Assembly: GCA_001986395.2 (NCBI GenBank)
Contig: MQVO02000010.1
Location: 992,001-1,056,000, forward strand
DNA length: 64,000 nt
Source: Irpex lacteus
Lineage: Eukaryota > Basidiomycota > Agaricomycetes > Polyporales > Irpicaceae
Direction: 5' to 3'
The notes under the pieces were generated by a model. The model was not told the origin of the DNA. It saw nothing but the letters and a program-made list of their open reading frames with translations, and ran no database searches. The position numbers and the translations under genes were made by a program. Shown piece by piece: positions 45,031 to 57,814 of the stretch. Position 1 is the first letter of the stretch; each line of letters begins with the position of its first letter.

Positions 45031-47701
45031 TCACGATTCCTGAGGTACGAAGAAGAATCGTTCCAGTGCGACCTAGTGCTTTGGACAACTGCGAGATGTA
45101 ACGTGAGTGGTCTCTCAGCGTCTAATTCTGCCAATACAGTGGGTAACAAATTCATTAGCTTTTGCCTGTAGTTGGGCGCTTTTTTGATGTCAAACAGTTT
45201 TCGATTTTTGCAGGAGCCATCACACATGCAATCCACACAAAATGTATACCAGATTGTAGCCCTAGAGAAGACCTTTCCAACTGTTACAATTCCTGAGTGT
45301 AACGAAGTAGAATCGTCTCAATCGGATGTGCTGCATTTACGGCGCTTGTAAGTAACGGATTCCATTGACAAACTGTGGGAATCTTGCTTGCTTACCTTTC
45401 TTATTGCAATAACAAAGTCTTGTATGTGGGCGCTTTAGCAATGAGAGTATATATTTGAGCTTTCACGTATCACCTGCTGTGAAAATCATATAGAATGTGT
45501 ACATCAAAAGATAGCTAGACAGTAGAGCTTTCATTTCATGTAACTATCATGAACTTTAGATCAAAACTGAATGAAGTATGAGCTGGATGGCATGAGATGA
45601 CGACCTGAGTTTCAAGCTCAGACAAACTCCGATGTTAAGCGCTTGACATTGTTTCAGTTCAGGAGGTTGTGCGTTCGAATCCCTGTTGTGTCATTTTCCA
45701 AACTTACAGTATTATATATTCATCTGTCAGTTCACAATATACATATACTGTACTTCATTGTGCAAAGCGGATAGGAATGTGACATGCGACAAAATGTTTT
45801 GTAGCGGATAAGATGATGGCGCATGGGGATTTCGTGACACTAGTATGATGTGGATGGAGTAAGTGCTTCGCAAGAGTAAAAAAAAACATTGCCCAAAGTT
45901 GTTTCAGCTGTCACAAGCAGATGATCGCTGTGCGACATGTGACAGCTGGGCTGTAGCGACAAGGATGTGACTGTCCGCTCTGCACGATGATGTACAGTAG
46001 TGAGCTATGGAATATTGCACTAACAGGAGATTCCACACAAGCTATGCCCTCTAGATTATGTAAACAAACATGGCATACACTTTATAGCACATCAGAGATT
46101 ATATTTTTGATTTTTTGGTATTTTTATGACTCAAAATGGGCTCACAACGGGCAAATAGCCGAAAAATGCATTAAAATCCAGGATCTTAAAGCCATTATCT
46201 AAGCATGATGATGCAGTAGTTGGGACAAGCGCCGTTTTATGGGCGCTTATCCCAAACTAATCGTAATAGTGCTTACATGAGCAAGAAAGTTCATATTTAT
46301 AGAGTAAAATGAAAGTTTGAACATTTTATTATAGATTTATGACATTATAAAGTTTTAACATGAGATGATAATACAACATGTGCAGTGTCATCAAAACATA
46401 GCCTAGTTTGGTAAGCAGTATGGACTTTCATTTTATTAAAAGCAGAACAATGACTACATTGCTGACGTACTGAGTTTTGACCTATGAAATAGGTAACAGA
46501 CATATCATAGTTTGTTCATCATTGCCTAAAGGGGTAATCATACAGATTCACCATCTTTTGAGTGTTTGAGTGCTTATTTCCAACTGTTAATTGTTTTAGA
46601 ATGGTATTATATGTCAAAAACATATGCAAATGTCAAAAAACATATAATATGTTTTTTGACCGGATTTTGCTCAGAATCCCAAATCCGGCCTCAAAATTCC
46701 CATAGCTATCGTCATTCGCGATATATTCAATATTTTCTTGATGTATATTTACATTTCTGAATGTTATCAGACTTTGATTGCATTTCAATACGATACAAAT
46801 CACTTTGTCCTATGGCATTTATTTTTCAAACTAGTTGCACATGTATACCTGGTGAAATCAGTCTGACTTTATATTCCTTGATGTTATATTTGACCCCCAT
46901 AGTGTATTCACTGTGGATTATGATAGAAACCATAATACATATGCATAAACTGTTTTTATTACTAGAAAAAATTAGGAATCGTCATTTGCCACTTGATGGC
47001 CTCACTCCCACAAGTTATATACACTTTCTGAAACATGATATCATGGTTCAAAATATCAATTCCTATACCAGCATATAAATATGTTGAGTTTATTCCTCTG
47101 CAGAATTTTGAATTCAAGCTAATCAAATCAGTAGTCAAATGTGGCACAAATGGCTTAAGTGACTATCAAAACTTTTATATGGTTCCTTTGTTATGCCCAA
47201 CTATTTCTCTTTGAAGTAATACTTGACAATCATTTCTGCTTCAATTTACACCAGCTTTGTAAATAACTTTATATTTGTTAGAGTAATATATATTGATGTA
47301 GAAGGTGTTTTCTGTTCTTGAAACTTATCAAAAATCTCAGGAATCGTTACCTGCCACTTGATGGCCTCACTCCCACAAGTCCAACTTTCATCCCAAAAGG
47401 TGAAGATTTGAGGAAGTTATGAGCTGGATGGCTTTGGATGACGACCTGAGATTTCAAACTCCGCTTCAAAATGTTATAGGCACTTTGTAAGCATCTCAAG
47501 CACGTGGTATTACATACTGTACATGTATTTGAAGTAAGCCCATACTATAAGACGTAGTGTTGGACATGGTGTCATGTGTGGCATGATGCATGGCATGATT
47601 CCTAGCATAATTCCTGGCATAATTCCTGGCATAATTCCTGACATAATTTTTTGAAAGACGAGGATGACATATGAATTCAAAATTAGCCCACTGGCTATAT
47701 A
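45031..47701 (+). mobile_element. HLE family A, copy A7 (5' part), split by C2
   Basis: 45031-45284 and 47381-47701 join without loss or duplication into the first 570 bp of family A, through the minisatellite. They then stop at GGCTATATACA. The region between is C2. Confidence 0.8.
45285..47380 (+). mobile_element. HLE family C, copy C2, itself composite (2.1 kb)
   Basis: The 5' end is TACAATTCCTGAGTGTAACG. A first 3' end (…TGGCCTCACTCCCACAAGT) is at 47015 and a second, similar one at 47380, so one family C/B element probably sits inside another. The palindrome at 46220-46255 (TTGGGACAAGCGCC) has one mismatch. A tRNA-like T-arm lies at about 45660. Confidence 0.75.
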
Positions 47702-48416
47702 CATTGCACCCCGTGTGTACTCTTCCGACAATGTCCTTGATCTTTGTCCCACATTTTTTGTTAACTCATTCACTGACCGTCATAGCTACTTATCATACAG
47801 CCGTATACTTAGTTCTATTATTTGTATAGTACCAGATTAGGTGGTGGCTAGAATAGAATGTAATAGTACTGATGAGTAAAGATTGAGTCAAAACGAGGGC
47901 ACTATAGGTAACTATAGCCATGTGATCACTACCTTATCATTATTTAGCTGAGCCGGTTTTTCCATCTGCTCGATTCTGAGGCGTCCTCAAGTGACCCCAC
48001 TCCCCTCCGTGGAGTCCGCGGCGTGGGCATTGTTTGCGATCCCGCACCAGAGGGTGCACGAGTGGGATAGATTGTTTTAGAGGAGGGGAGAGTGTGACCG
48101 TGGCGTAGGGCTACGCGAGCATCTACGTCTGATTTGGTTCCGCGAACATGCAAACCTTCGTCTCTTCAGTACCCTGACTACTGCTGTGACAAAGCTTCCA
48201 TCGATCCCCTGTTCCTGTTCTTTCCCCAGTATGCCCGACGCCGACGTCGGGCTTTCATACAGCTTGTTTGTGAATTTCAACGTTCTCTCGAAGGTTTCGA
48301 GGCCGCCACCACCACCTTTGCTTTCCGTCTTTGCATTTTTACACTGATTTACCTCAGAACCATGGAAACCACGGAAACCAGGAATTGAATTGAACAAGCT
48401 GATTTACTCAAATAAC
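47702..48416. other. Upstream region of the DUF7918 gene
   Basis: There is no repeat end. Overlapping frames on both strands (up to 106 codons) look spurious. G+C is higher than in the repeats, consistent with host promoter/5' sequence. Confidence 0.35.
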
Positions 48417-48884
48417 ATGAAGATAGACCACATTGAATGTCAGGTTGCCTGCGACGGCAAAGTGCTGACAGAATATGAAGAGAAGGAGGATGGCCAGAAG
48501 GCAAGAAGTTGCCACATTATCAGCGAAGCAGGCAAGGTAGTACTATTGCATATCAGGCTCTCTTATGTCATTGTTCAACTGAGTTTACAATCTGCGTTCT
48601 AGAACTTCACCTTACAATTGCAGAATAACTCGCATGAATTCCATATTGCTTGTCACCTCTGGGTTGACGGGAATTTTATGCAGAGATTTAGCGGCCTTCA
48701 ACAGCGGAGGTTAGTTGAATTAAAAGGAGTCTACACCGGTGCCTCTACAATAAGACCTCTCCAATTCTCATCCATCGTTCTTACCGGTAAGGCCATCATC
48801 ACTCATGCAATTTTGGTTACCTAACTCGGTGCAGATAACGATCGTGCTCTACAAGAAAGTAGTGTCAATTTATGCGACCCGGGT
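48417..48884 (+). pseudogene. DUF7918-like protein, truncated by HLE A4
   Basis: Exons 48417-48536, 48603-48786 and 48835-48884 join in phase (introns GTAGTA..TAG and GTAAGG..CAG). The product reads MKIDHIECQVACDGKVLTEYEEK…CHIISEAGK / NFTLQLQNNSHEFHIACHLWVDG…TIRPLQFSSIVLT / DNDRALQE. This matches the N-terminal beta-rich part of the DUF7918 family of basidiomycetes (function unknown), whose members usually continue with a further conserved strand and a variable tail. Here the gene meets HLE A4 sequence at about 48885. A GTATGA just before the junction could be a splice donor, so rescue by splicing is not excluded. Start chosen at the first ATG giving the conserved N-terminus. Confidence 0.65.
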
Positions 48885-49022
48885 ATGATGTAGATCACAT
48901 GACATCAATATATTTTGATGTAAAATGGATATATATGTCATCTGGACCGGATTTTCACCAGGATTCTGAATTTGAGCTCAGAATTTTGATAGACAAAGTA
49001 TTTCAAAAGATATGGAGGAAGT

Positions 49023-51615
49023 ACTTGTGGTTAGCAAGGCCGGCAAGCGGCAGATCACGATTCCTGAGGCTATTGAGATATACCAATATATATAATAAGT
49101 TATGATGATCATATGAGTTGTTATTTATCAAATGAGCATTTAGTAACACTCTTTTGAAATAATACACACAGAATCTAAATAAAAACGTAATACATCAACA
49201 TTAGAAATTAGTCGCACTACAAAATTATTTTTGTTGCTCTAGAAGGTATTTGATTCGACAAAGCAATATTTTGAATAGAACAAAGTCCAACTCATACTTA
49301 TGTTACTTGGTGATACAACAAAGTTCAAAGATTATTTAACCTGTACAACAGCACTAATATTTTCTCCATATCTTTTAAATGACAGAAGATATTGAAAATT
49401 TGAGATCATATTCAGAACTCTAGTTAAAATACAATCCCAGCAAGGCATGGATTAATTTTTACATCAAAATACATTGATGTCATGTTATGTTATTCAAAGG
49501 AAGCAAAATATCAAAATCAGCACTAAAACAAATAAGAAATGAGAGAATTGCCTTTTTAGGCAATTTAATAATATTTACTAGCTTTAACAGTCATTGAAGC
49601 AATGAAAAACTATAAAGATGGAAGTGTTTTTTATTTGCAGCAAGTCAAAGTTTGTTACTCTAGCTACCCAATTAAGTAACTTTGATAAACACATTGACAT
49701 AGTTATTATAGTGTTTTACCAAAGATATTGAAATTGGACATTTGAGTGAGCAAACTTTTCTTACTTTTTTTATTGCAGTAAGTAACATTTATTACCACTG
49801 TAACAGCTTTTAAAACACTCCAGATATTACTGAAAGTATTCAAACTCTCAACTTTTGTGAGTACTTCCTCCATATCTTTTGAAATACTCTGCCTATCAAA
49901 ATTCTGAGCTCAAATTCAGAATCCTGGGAAAAATCCGGTCCAGATGACATATATATCCATTTGGCATCAAAATATATTGATGTCAGGTGATCTACATCAA
50001 AAACAGGCCAATTGTCAAAATAAGCGCCCATAAACGTAAACAACATGCTGTGTTACTCCTTTAGGCAATTTAGTAACACCTACTCTTGATGTTCTCTGAA
50101 CTGATGCAATTTTTCAATTTTTCGACTATCAGTAAGTATAAAGTTTGTTACTGTTGTTACTGAAGTAAGCAAACTTACTTACCACTTTGTTACCCCTATT
50201 CATCTCATATATACTCATGTTTACACAGTAAACACATCTACTTACTTATCAAGCACCTACCAGTTACGTCATCAAATTTCTCTACTTACCGGTATACAAC
50301 CCATACAAAGTATAGTAAGTAAGTCTTACTCATCCTTACATACTCTAATGAGCCTCCCAGCACTCATTCTTACGTTAGAAAGCTCCCCCAACACTTATTT
50401 TCAAATATATTTTCATGTATTTAAATATTTTTATATCATAGGTTATGAATGTGCTGATGTACAGCTCATTATGAGCTCCATGGAACAGGCGCCGTCCGGA
50501 CGGCGCCTGCTCGACAGAACTCGTAATGGCACTGACCGGGCTCTATTTGTGCATGTTTACTATATTTCAAGAATGGAAATCCAAAGGTCACCGGTTCCAA
50601 TCCTGTAGGTGCCACCTTTTGCATCTTTCTTTCAAGGCTGAAAGTGCATCAATAAAATTCGGAAAAATCAGAATATATTACGTCATGCCCTCTAATATAC
50701 TATGATACTCATGAGTTACATATAAGAAGCCATAAATAGGTACAAACCTCGAATTATATGCATGTTTGGTCAGGAGGAAAAGGGAAAAAAGTCATATCTT
50801 GTTTGCTACCAAACATATCATTACAATTTCTTTTCCAGCTTATTGGTATACTCTATCAGGTCAGGATATATGGCACTGATCATTGTAATCAAAACCTATT
50901 ACTTGTTCTAAACTGGTTTGGTCATATTTTCAGTTTCTCTCCGTGCACTTGTATCAAACTGTAGTTTAACCAGAATTGTTCTATTGATCTCATCAATTCT
51001 TAGCCACCTACATACCTGCTGACATGTTTAGAACATTGAATATATAGCCAGTGGGCCAATTTTGAATTCATATGTCATCCTCGTCTTTCAAGGAATCATG
51101 TCAGGAATCATGCCAGGAATCATGCCGGGAATCATGCCATGCACCATGCCATGCATCATGCCACACATGACACCATGTCCGATACTACGTCTTATAGTAT
51201 GGGCTTACTTCAATCACATGTACAGTGTGTAATACTACATGCTTGAAATGCTTACAAAGTGCCTATAACACTTTGAAGCGGAGTTTGAAATCTCAGGTCG
51301 TCATCCAAAGCCATCCAGCTCATAACTTTCTCAAATCTCCACCTTTTGATATAAAAGTTAGATCATTTGAAAGGTCTTCTCAAGGGCTATAATCTGATGT
51401 TGTTTTTGTGTAGATTTAATGTGTGATGACTCCTACAAAAATCGAAATCTGTTTGACATCAAAAAAGCGCCCAACTACAAGCAAATCCTAATGAATTTGT
51501 GACCCACTGTATTGATACAATTAGACGCTGAGGGACCACTCGCGTTACATCTCGCAGTTGTCCAAAGCGCTAGGTCGCACTGGAACGATTCTTCTTCATA
51601 CCTCAGGAATCGTGA
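49023..51615 (-). mobile_element. HLE family A, copy A5 (complete, 2593 bp)
   Basis: It is inserted in A4 between GGAGGAAGT and ACTCACAAAAG, which are contiguous in other copies, so nothing was duplicated or lost. It has all modules. The palindrome at about 50480-50510 is the GTCCGGAC version with CTGCTCGAC on the right. Confidence 0.92.
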
Positions 51616-52364
51616 ACTCACAAAAGTTGAGAGTTTGAATGCTTTCAGTAATATCTGGAGTGTTTTAAAAGCTGTTACAGTGGTAATAAATGTTACTTAC
51701 TGCAATAAAAAAGTAAGAAAAGTTTGCTCACTCAAATGTCCAATTTCAATATCTTTGGTAAAACACTATAATAACTATGTCAATGTGTTTATCAAAGTTA
51801 CTTAATTGGGTAGCTAGAGTAACAAACTTTGACTTGCTGCAAATAAAAAACACTTCCATCTTTATAGTTTTTCATTGCTTCAATGACTGTTAAAGCTAGT
51901 AAATATTATTAAATTGCCTAAAAAGGCAATTCTCTCATTTCTTATTTGTTTTAGTGCTGATTTTGATATTTTGCTTCCTTTGAATAACATAACATGACAT
52001 CAATGTATTTTGATGTAAAAATTAATCCATGCCTTGCTGGGATTGTATTTTAACTAGAGTTCTGAATATGATCTCAAATTTTCAATATCTTCTGTCATTT
52101 AAAAGATATGGAGAAAATATTAGTGCTGTTGTACAGGTTAAATAATCTTTGAACTTTGTTGTATCACCAAGTAACATAAGTATGAGTTGGACTTTGTTCT
52201 ATTCAAAATATTGCTTTGTCGAATCAAATACCTTCTAGAGCAACAAAAATAATTTTGTAGTGCGACTAATTTCTAATGTTGATGTATTACGTTTTTATTT
52301 AGATTCTGTGTGTATTATTTCAAAAGAGTGTTACTAAATACTCATTTGATAAATAACAACTCAT

Positions 52365-54932
52365 ACTTGTGGTTAGCAAGGCCGGCAAGCGGCAGATCAC
52401 GATTCCTGAGACTACTGAGATGTACTAATATATAATAAGTTATGATGATCATATGAGTTGTTACTTATCAAATAGAAATTTAGTAAAACTATGTTGAAAT
52501 AATACACACTTGCTTTAAGTAAAACATAACACGTTAACATTAGAAATTAGTCATATCATCAAATCAGTTTTGTTGCTGTAGAATGCATTTGATTTGACAC
52601 AGCGATATCATGAATAAAATAAAGTTTAATTCATACTTATGTCACTATCGAAGATCATTCAACCTGTAAAACAGAACTGATATTTTCTCTATATCTTTTG
52701 GACCAGAGAAGATATTGAATTTTTCGGATCATATTCAGAACTCTAGTTAAATACAATCCCAGCAAGGTATGTATTGATTCTGACATCAAACTACAAGGGT
52801 GTCATGTTATGTTATTTAAAAGAAGCAAAATGTAAGAATAAGTGCTCAAGAAGAAGAAGAAATGAAAGAATTGCCTTTTTGGGCAATTTAAGAATATCCA
52901 TTAGTTATAACAATCATTGAAGCAATAGAGAACTGTAGACGTGAGAGTGTTTTTAATTTGCAGCAAGTCAAAGTTTGTTACTTACACGATTAAGTAACTT
53001 TAATTAACACCTTGATATAATTATTATAGTGTTCTTTTCATTAAAGTTTTTGAATTTTGAAATTTGGGTAAGCAAACTTTTCTTACTGTTGTTATTGCAG
53101 TAAGTAACTTTTATTACCACTGTAATGACTTCAAAACACTTCAGATATTAATAAAAGTGTTCAAACTTCGCACTTTTTGTGAAGATTTTCTTCATATCTT
53201 TTGAAATATTCCTTCTATTGAAATTCTGAGCTCAAATTCAGAATCCTGGGGAAAATTCGGTCCAGATGACATATATATCCATTTTACATCAAAATATATT
53301 GATGTCATGTGATCTGCATCAAAAACATGTCGATTGTCAAAATAAGCGCCCATAAACGTAAACAACATGCTGTGTTACTCCTTTAGGCAATTTAGTAACA
53401 CCTACTTTTGATGTTCTCTGAACTAATGCAATTTTTCAATTTTTCAACTATCAGTAAGTATAAAGTTTGTTACTGTTGTTACTGAAGTAAGCAAACTTAC
53501 TTACCGCTTTGTTACCCATATTCATCTCATATACACTCATATTTACACAGTAAACACATCTACTTATCCATCAAGCACTTACCAGTTATGTTATCAAATT
53601 TCTCTACTTACCCGTATAGACCCTATACAAAGTATAGTAAGTAAGTCTTACCCATCCTTACATACTCTAACAAGCCTCCTAGCACTCATTCTTACGTTAG
53701 AAAGCCCCAACATCCATTTTCAAATATATTTTCATGTATTTAAATATTTTTATATCATAGGTTATGACTGTGCTGACACATTGCCAATGATGCCATTTTG
53801 GAAACTGGCGCTGACCGGTCAGCGCCAGTTTCCAAATTCTCGTGATATCCTCTTACTAGGTGGGCCGGGCTCTATTTGTGCATATTTACTATGTTTCAAA
53901 TATGGAAATCCAAAGGTCACCGGTTCCAATCCTGTAGGTGCCACTTTTTGCATCTTTCTTTCAAGGCTGAAAGTGCATCAATAAAATTCGGAAAAATCAG
54001 AATATATTACGTCACGCCCTCTGATATACTATGATACTCATTAATTACATATTTGGAGCCATAAATAGGTACAAACCTCGAATTATCCACATATTTGGTC
54101 AGGAGGAAAAGGGAAAAAAGTGATATCTTGTTTGCTACCAAACATATCATCACAATTTCTTTTCCAGCTTATTGGTGTACTCTATAGGGCCAGTATATAT
54201 GGCTCTGATTATTGTAATCAAAGTCTATTACTTGTTCTAAACTGGTTCAGTCATATTTTCAGTTCCTCTCCATATACTTGTATCAAACCGTAGTTTAACC
54301 AGAACTGTTCTATTGATCTCATCAATTCTTGGCCACCTACATACCTGCTGACATGTTTAGAGCATGAAGTATATAGCCAGTGGGATAATTTTGAATTCAT
54401 TTGTCATCCTCGTCTTTCAAGGAATCATGTCAGGAATCATGCCAGGAATCATGCCATGCATCATGCCATGCATCATGTCACGCATGATACCATGTCCAAT
54501 ACTACGTCTTATAGTATGGGCTTACTTCAAATACATGTACAGTATGTAGTACCACGTGCTTGAGATGCTTACAAAGTGCCTATAACATTTTGAAGCGGAG
54601 TTTGAAATCTCAGGTTGTCATCCAAAGCCATCCAGCTCATAACTTCCTCAAATCTTCACCTTTTGGGATGAAAGTTGGACAGTTGGAAAGGTCTTCTCTA
54701 GGGCTACAATCTGGTATACATTTTGTGTGGATTGAATGTGTGATGGCTCCTGCAAAAATCAAAATCTGTTTGACATCAAAAAAGCGCCCAACTACAAGCA
54801 AATCCTAATGAATTTGTGACCCACTGTATTGGTACAATTAGACGCTGACGGACCACTCGCGTTACATCTCGCAGTTGTCCAAAGTGCTAGGTCGCACTGG
54901 AACGATTCTTCTTCGTACCTCAGGAATCGTGA
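52365..54932 (-). mobile_element. HLE family A, copy A6 (complete, 2568 bp, different palindrome)
   Basis: It is inserted in A4 between AACAACTCAT and ATGATCATC, contiguous elsewhere. The body aligns with A1 and A5 from end to end with scattered differences, but the central palindrome and its immediate flank (about 53775-53865) are unrelated in sequence. Confidence 0.92.
53797..53836. repeat. Central palindrome of HLE A6
   Basis: A 40-nt palindrome (half-site TTTGGAAACTGGCGCTGACC) with no mismatch and no loop. Other family A copies have GAACAGGCGCCGTCC here. Confidence 0.95.
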
Positions 54933-55022
54933 ATGATCATCATAACTTATTATATATATTGGTATATCTCAATAGCCTCAGGAATCGTGATCTGTCGCTT
55001 GCCGGCCTTGCTAACCACAAGT

Positions 55023-55929
55023 TTCAAAAAACAAAAATTTGAGTTACTTTGATCAATGTCTGCTGTAAATCTAGAGTGTTACTGAGTAAGGATGGAAGCA
55101 TTAGAGCGTAAGTATAGTTAGTTATCTCAGTAACAAAAGTAAGAAAGTTTGATTTATAGAAAACTTGAAACAAATGTTGATCATTATAGATCATGTTTGT
55201 GGTAAGTGTATGAATGTTATTAGTGATGTATATGACTATTACCGTGATAGGTAGCTAATAATATTATTTAATTAGTGAGAGCAACAAAAATGATACTGAC
55301 CAAGTATAATGACTATAAACTTGCTTGTTATTTTTAGTAATATTAAATGTAAGTTGAAAAATTGAGTTATTATAAGTATGTGATCATGACAAAGGTAAGT
55401 AATATTACTTACCTAAGTAGCAAAAGCAGCAAACCTCAATATATTAGAGTCACTCTGACTAATGTCTAGAGTATATTTAAAGTATTACTACATAAGTATA
55501 GGAGTAACAAAAAGAGGTTATAGAGTATTCAAGTAATAAAAATGTACTTATTGTGAATCGTACCTGAGGCAAGTTTGTAAGTGCTATTAGGCATGTAGAT
55601 TTATCACTTATCAACCTATTCAACACTAGTATATACTTAGACTACTATCAAAAATACTACTAAAGTGAGTATACATTTATTGATTCACAACTTTTGATAT
55701 ATCTAGAGTAAGATGAAAGACTTAACTAGAATAGGAATACAACTGCAATGAAAGTAAGTATTACTGCTTATTTTAGTAACAAAGTTAACAAAATGTGTTA
55801 ATAAAATTTAACCAATTATGTTTACAATATTAAACTTCTAACATTGTAATATTAACATTTCATAGTGTAGAACAGGTTATATACTCAGAAATTGTATCCT
55901 TGCCGCTTGTCGGCCTGCTCAAAACAAGT
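55023..55929 (+). mobile_element. HLE family D relic
   Basis: The 3' end shows the hairpin GCCG-CTTGT-CGGC (55902-55914) and the terminal AAACAAGT. The interior is AT-rich with many AGTAAC/GTTACT words and no match to A-C apart from the end design. The 5' end was not identified. Confidence 0.55.
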
Positions 55930-56340
55930 TACCACCAGTTCCTCAACAATCCCTTTCACAACTACCAGAGCCTTCACCTTCACCTGCACATTATATTCAA
56001 ACATGTCCATGACTGACTCTTGTCTTTCCGTAAAACAAAGATCTCTGACATCTCTAGTGGCCATTCCTGCTCTATTACCCATCCTCTATACCACTTGTGA
56101 TCACACATCTATGGCACAGCAGTCTTCCTCCTTTGTAGGAGCAATGCTACCACTATCATCTGGATCAGGTATATCAGCTTGATCAGTCTCTAGCATACTT
56201 GTACAAACCTCACATCCTCCCGTGTGTCTCCAGCTTTTTCTAGTAAAGCTGCTTGTTTTTCTGTTAAATAAAAATCTCTAGCATCTTTAGTAGAAATTCC
56301 TGCGCCATTACCTACTCTATATAACCCACTGTCTACTCAT
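55930..56340 (-). pseudogene. Unidentified host gene fragment with an internal repeat
   Basis: Minus-strand translation shows the same motif twice: TRDVRDLCFTERQES (about 56075-56000) and TKDARDFYLTEKQAA (about 56300-56240). The frame between them contains stops, so there is an intron or decay. The HLE D end directly abuts it. I do not recognise the family. Confidence 0.4.
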
Positions 56341-57175
56341 TCCAATTCTGGGCATGGATCATTCATGGACTACCTATTGAATTACCCCTAAAGTCATGTA
56401 CATGATATCTATATGTAAGCTAATTTGACACATATAGCAATTTGTTCCAGAAGCAAAATGACTGAGTTACTATATTGGCCAATAGCTATTGTGTCAGCAC
56501 AGACAGCTTCTTTATGGAATTAACCAGCAATATTGTGTATTTCAAGGAGATCAGTGATTAGCCAGTAATACATGTGTTGCCAAAGATTGATGGCATCAGT
56601 AAAAAAAGTGGCCCAATGCGTAAAAAGCTGAAAAGTAGTCACATCAAAAAATACCACTTTCAAAGCCTAGGAAAGGTATATCAGATCAGATCAGCATGCC
56701 TGATATAAAGTGTGGCCAGGTGGTAGTGTCTCAATAAAGCTACTATTGTGGACACTTATTTTGGTGATTTTGATTGTGGCCACAAAATTGATGGAGCATG
56801 ATATTGGTGTAGCTCCTTGGATGTTTTAGGGCAACTTTATGTAGAAATGTTCTCTAGACTTGTGGAATTCAGAATATATAATTACTTTGCCCAGGGGATG
56901 CCTAGAAAGTGTAGAAAATGCAAATCAATGTCAGATCTAGTCGGATCTGAATTTGATGTACACAGATTGGTTTGTAGCACCTGAACTGGTGGGGGATTCT
57001 CTAGAAAATTGAGAATAGTGATATTGGATGCATAAAGCATGTCTAGGTGGATTTTGAAAACTTATCAGACAGTGGCTTGATATAGATCTGCATGGGAGTA
57101 CCTGAAAATGTGGCCAGATTGATCCAAGAAAAAATGAAGGCTTTAATGATGATCAGAGATGTTTACCCTAATCAT
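56341..57175. repeat. Repeat family E, second copy
   Basis: 56600-57150 is related to 23480-24000 in inverted orientation (GTGGCCACAAAATTGATGG, GGATGCCTAGAAAGTGTAGA and ATATAGATCTGCATGGG blocks). The first part, 56341-56600, has nothing recognisable. Confidence 0.6.
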
Positions 57176-57814
57176 ACTTGTGGGAGTGAGGTCATCAAGT
57201 GGCAGATAATGATTCCTGAGCATTTTCAAGTGTACAAAAACATCTTCTACAACAATACATATGAATTAAAGATAAAATGTTGATTCTGATACAGATTAGA
57301 GTGTTATTTGATGTTTCATGAAACTTTGAGAAATTTCATTAGTGTCACTGTCATGTAAGAAAAAGTACAACACAATTTGTTCAATATACAACAGTGCACC
57401 TTGGCAACTTCTTGTAATAGCCACCATACTGGCAATATATAGTGGCATATTTTCTAGCCATCTAGGTTATACTCTTCATAGTATCTTTATATTATGCTTA
57501 GGATAGTTTTATAGATTCAAATTATAAATAATATCAGCTGAATATCTTTTTCACAACTCTAACCATAGATTTTGTAAGTTTTGATCCAGAATCCTAGCAA
57601 GGAATGAGTTCAAAATGTATGTGGATTTTATTATGTTATTGTGTTTCAAAACAGATATTCTATATTTCACTCATATTTCATGAACTATAAAGGCTATTCA
57701 AATGCTACGCATAGAGTGGATGAGGTCGTGACAGGTAATAGAAGTCACTATAGTGGATAAGCGGATAAGGCATTAAGAATTTGTGACGCCATCAGGATAG
57801 CAAATAGTAAGTCT
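57176..57814 (-). mobile_element. HLE family B/C 3' end, copy B2 (partial)
   Basis: It starts ACTTGTGGGAGTGAGGTCAT, then the hairpin partner and ATGATTCCTGAG. It is cut by B3 at 57815. Confidence 0.65.

Larger units (their letters stand above)
48886..55022 (+). mobile_element. HLE family A, copy A4, split by A5 and A6
   Basis: Pieces 48886-49022, 51616-52364 and 54933-55022 join exactly into the last part of family A and end in CCTCAGGAATCGTGA, a GTCG/CGGC-like hairpin and ACCACAAGT. The 5' part is missing from about 48886 leftward. Confidence 0.88.

Noticed and set aside
49015..49030. A 3-bp target duplication ACT around A5
   Set aside because: A6 under the same reading gives only one base. 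Starting the element at ACTTG explains both sites with no duplication.
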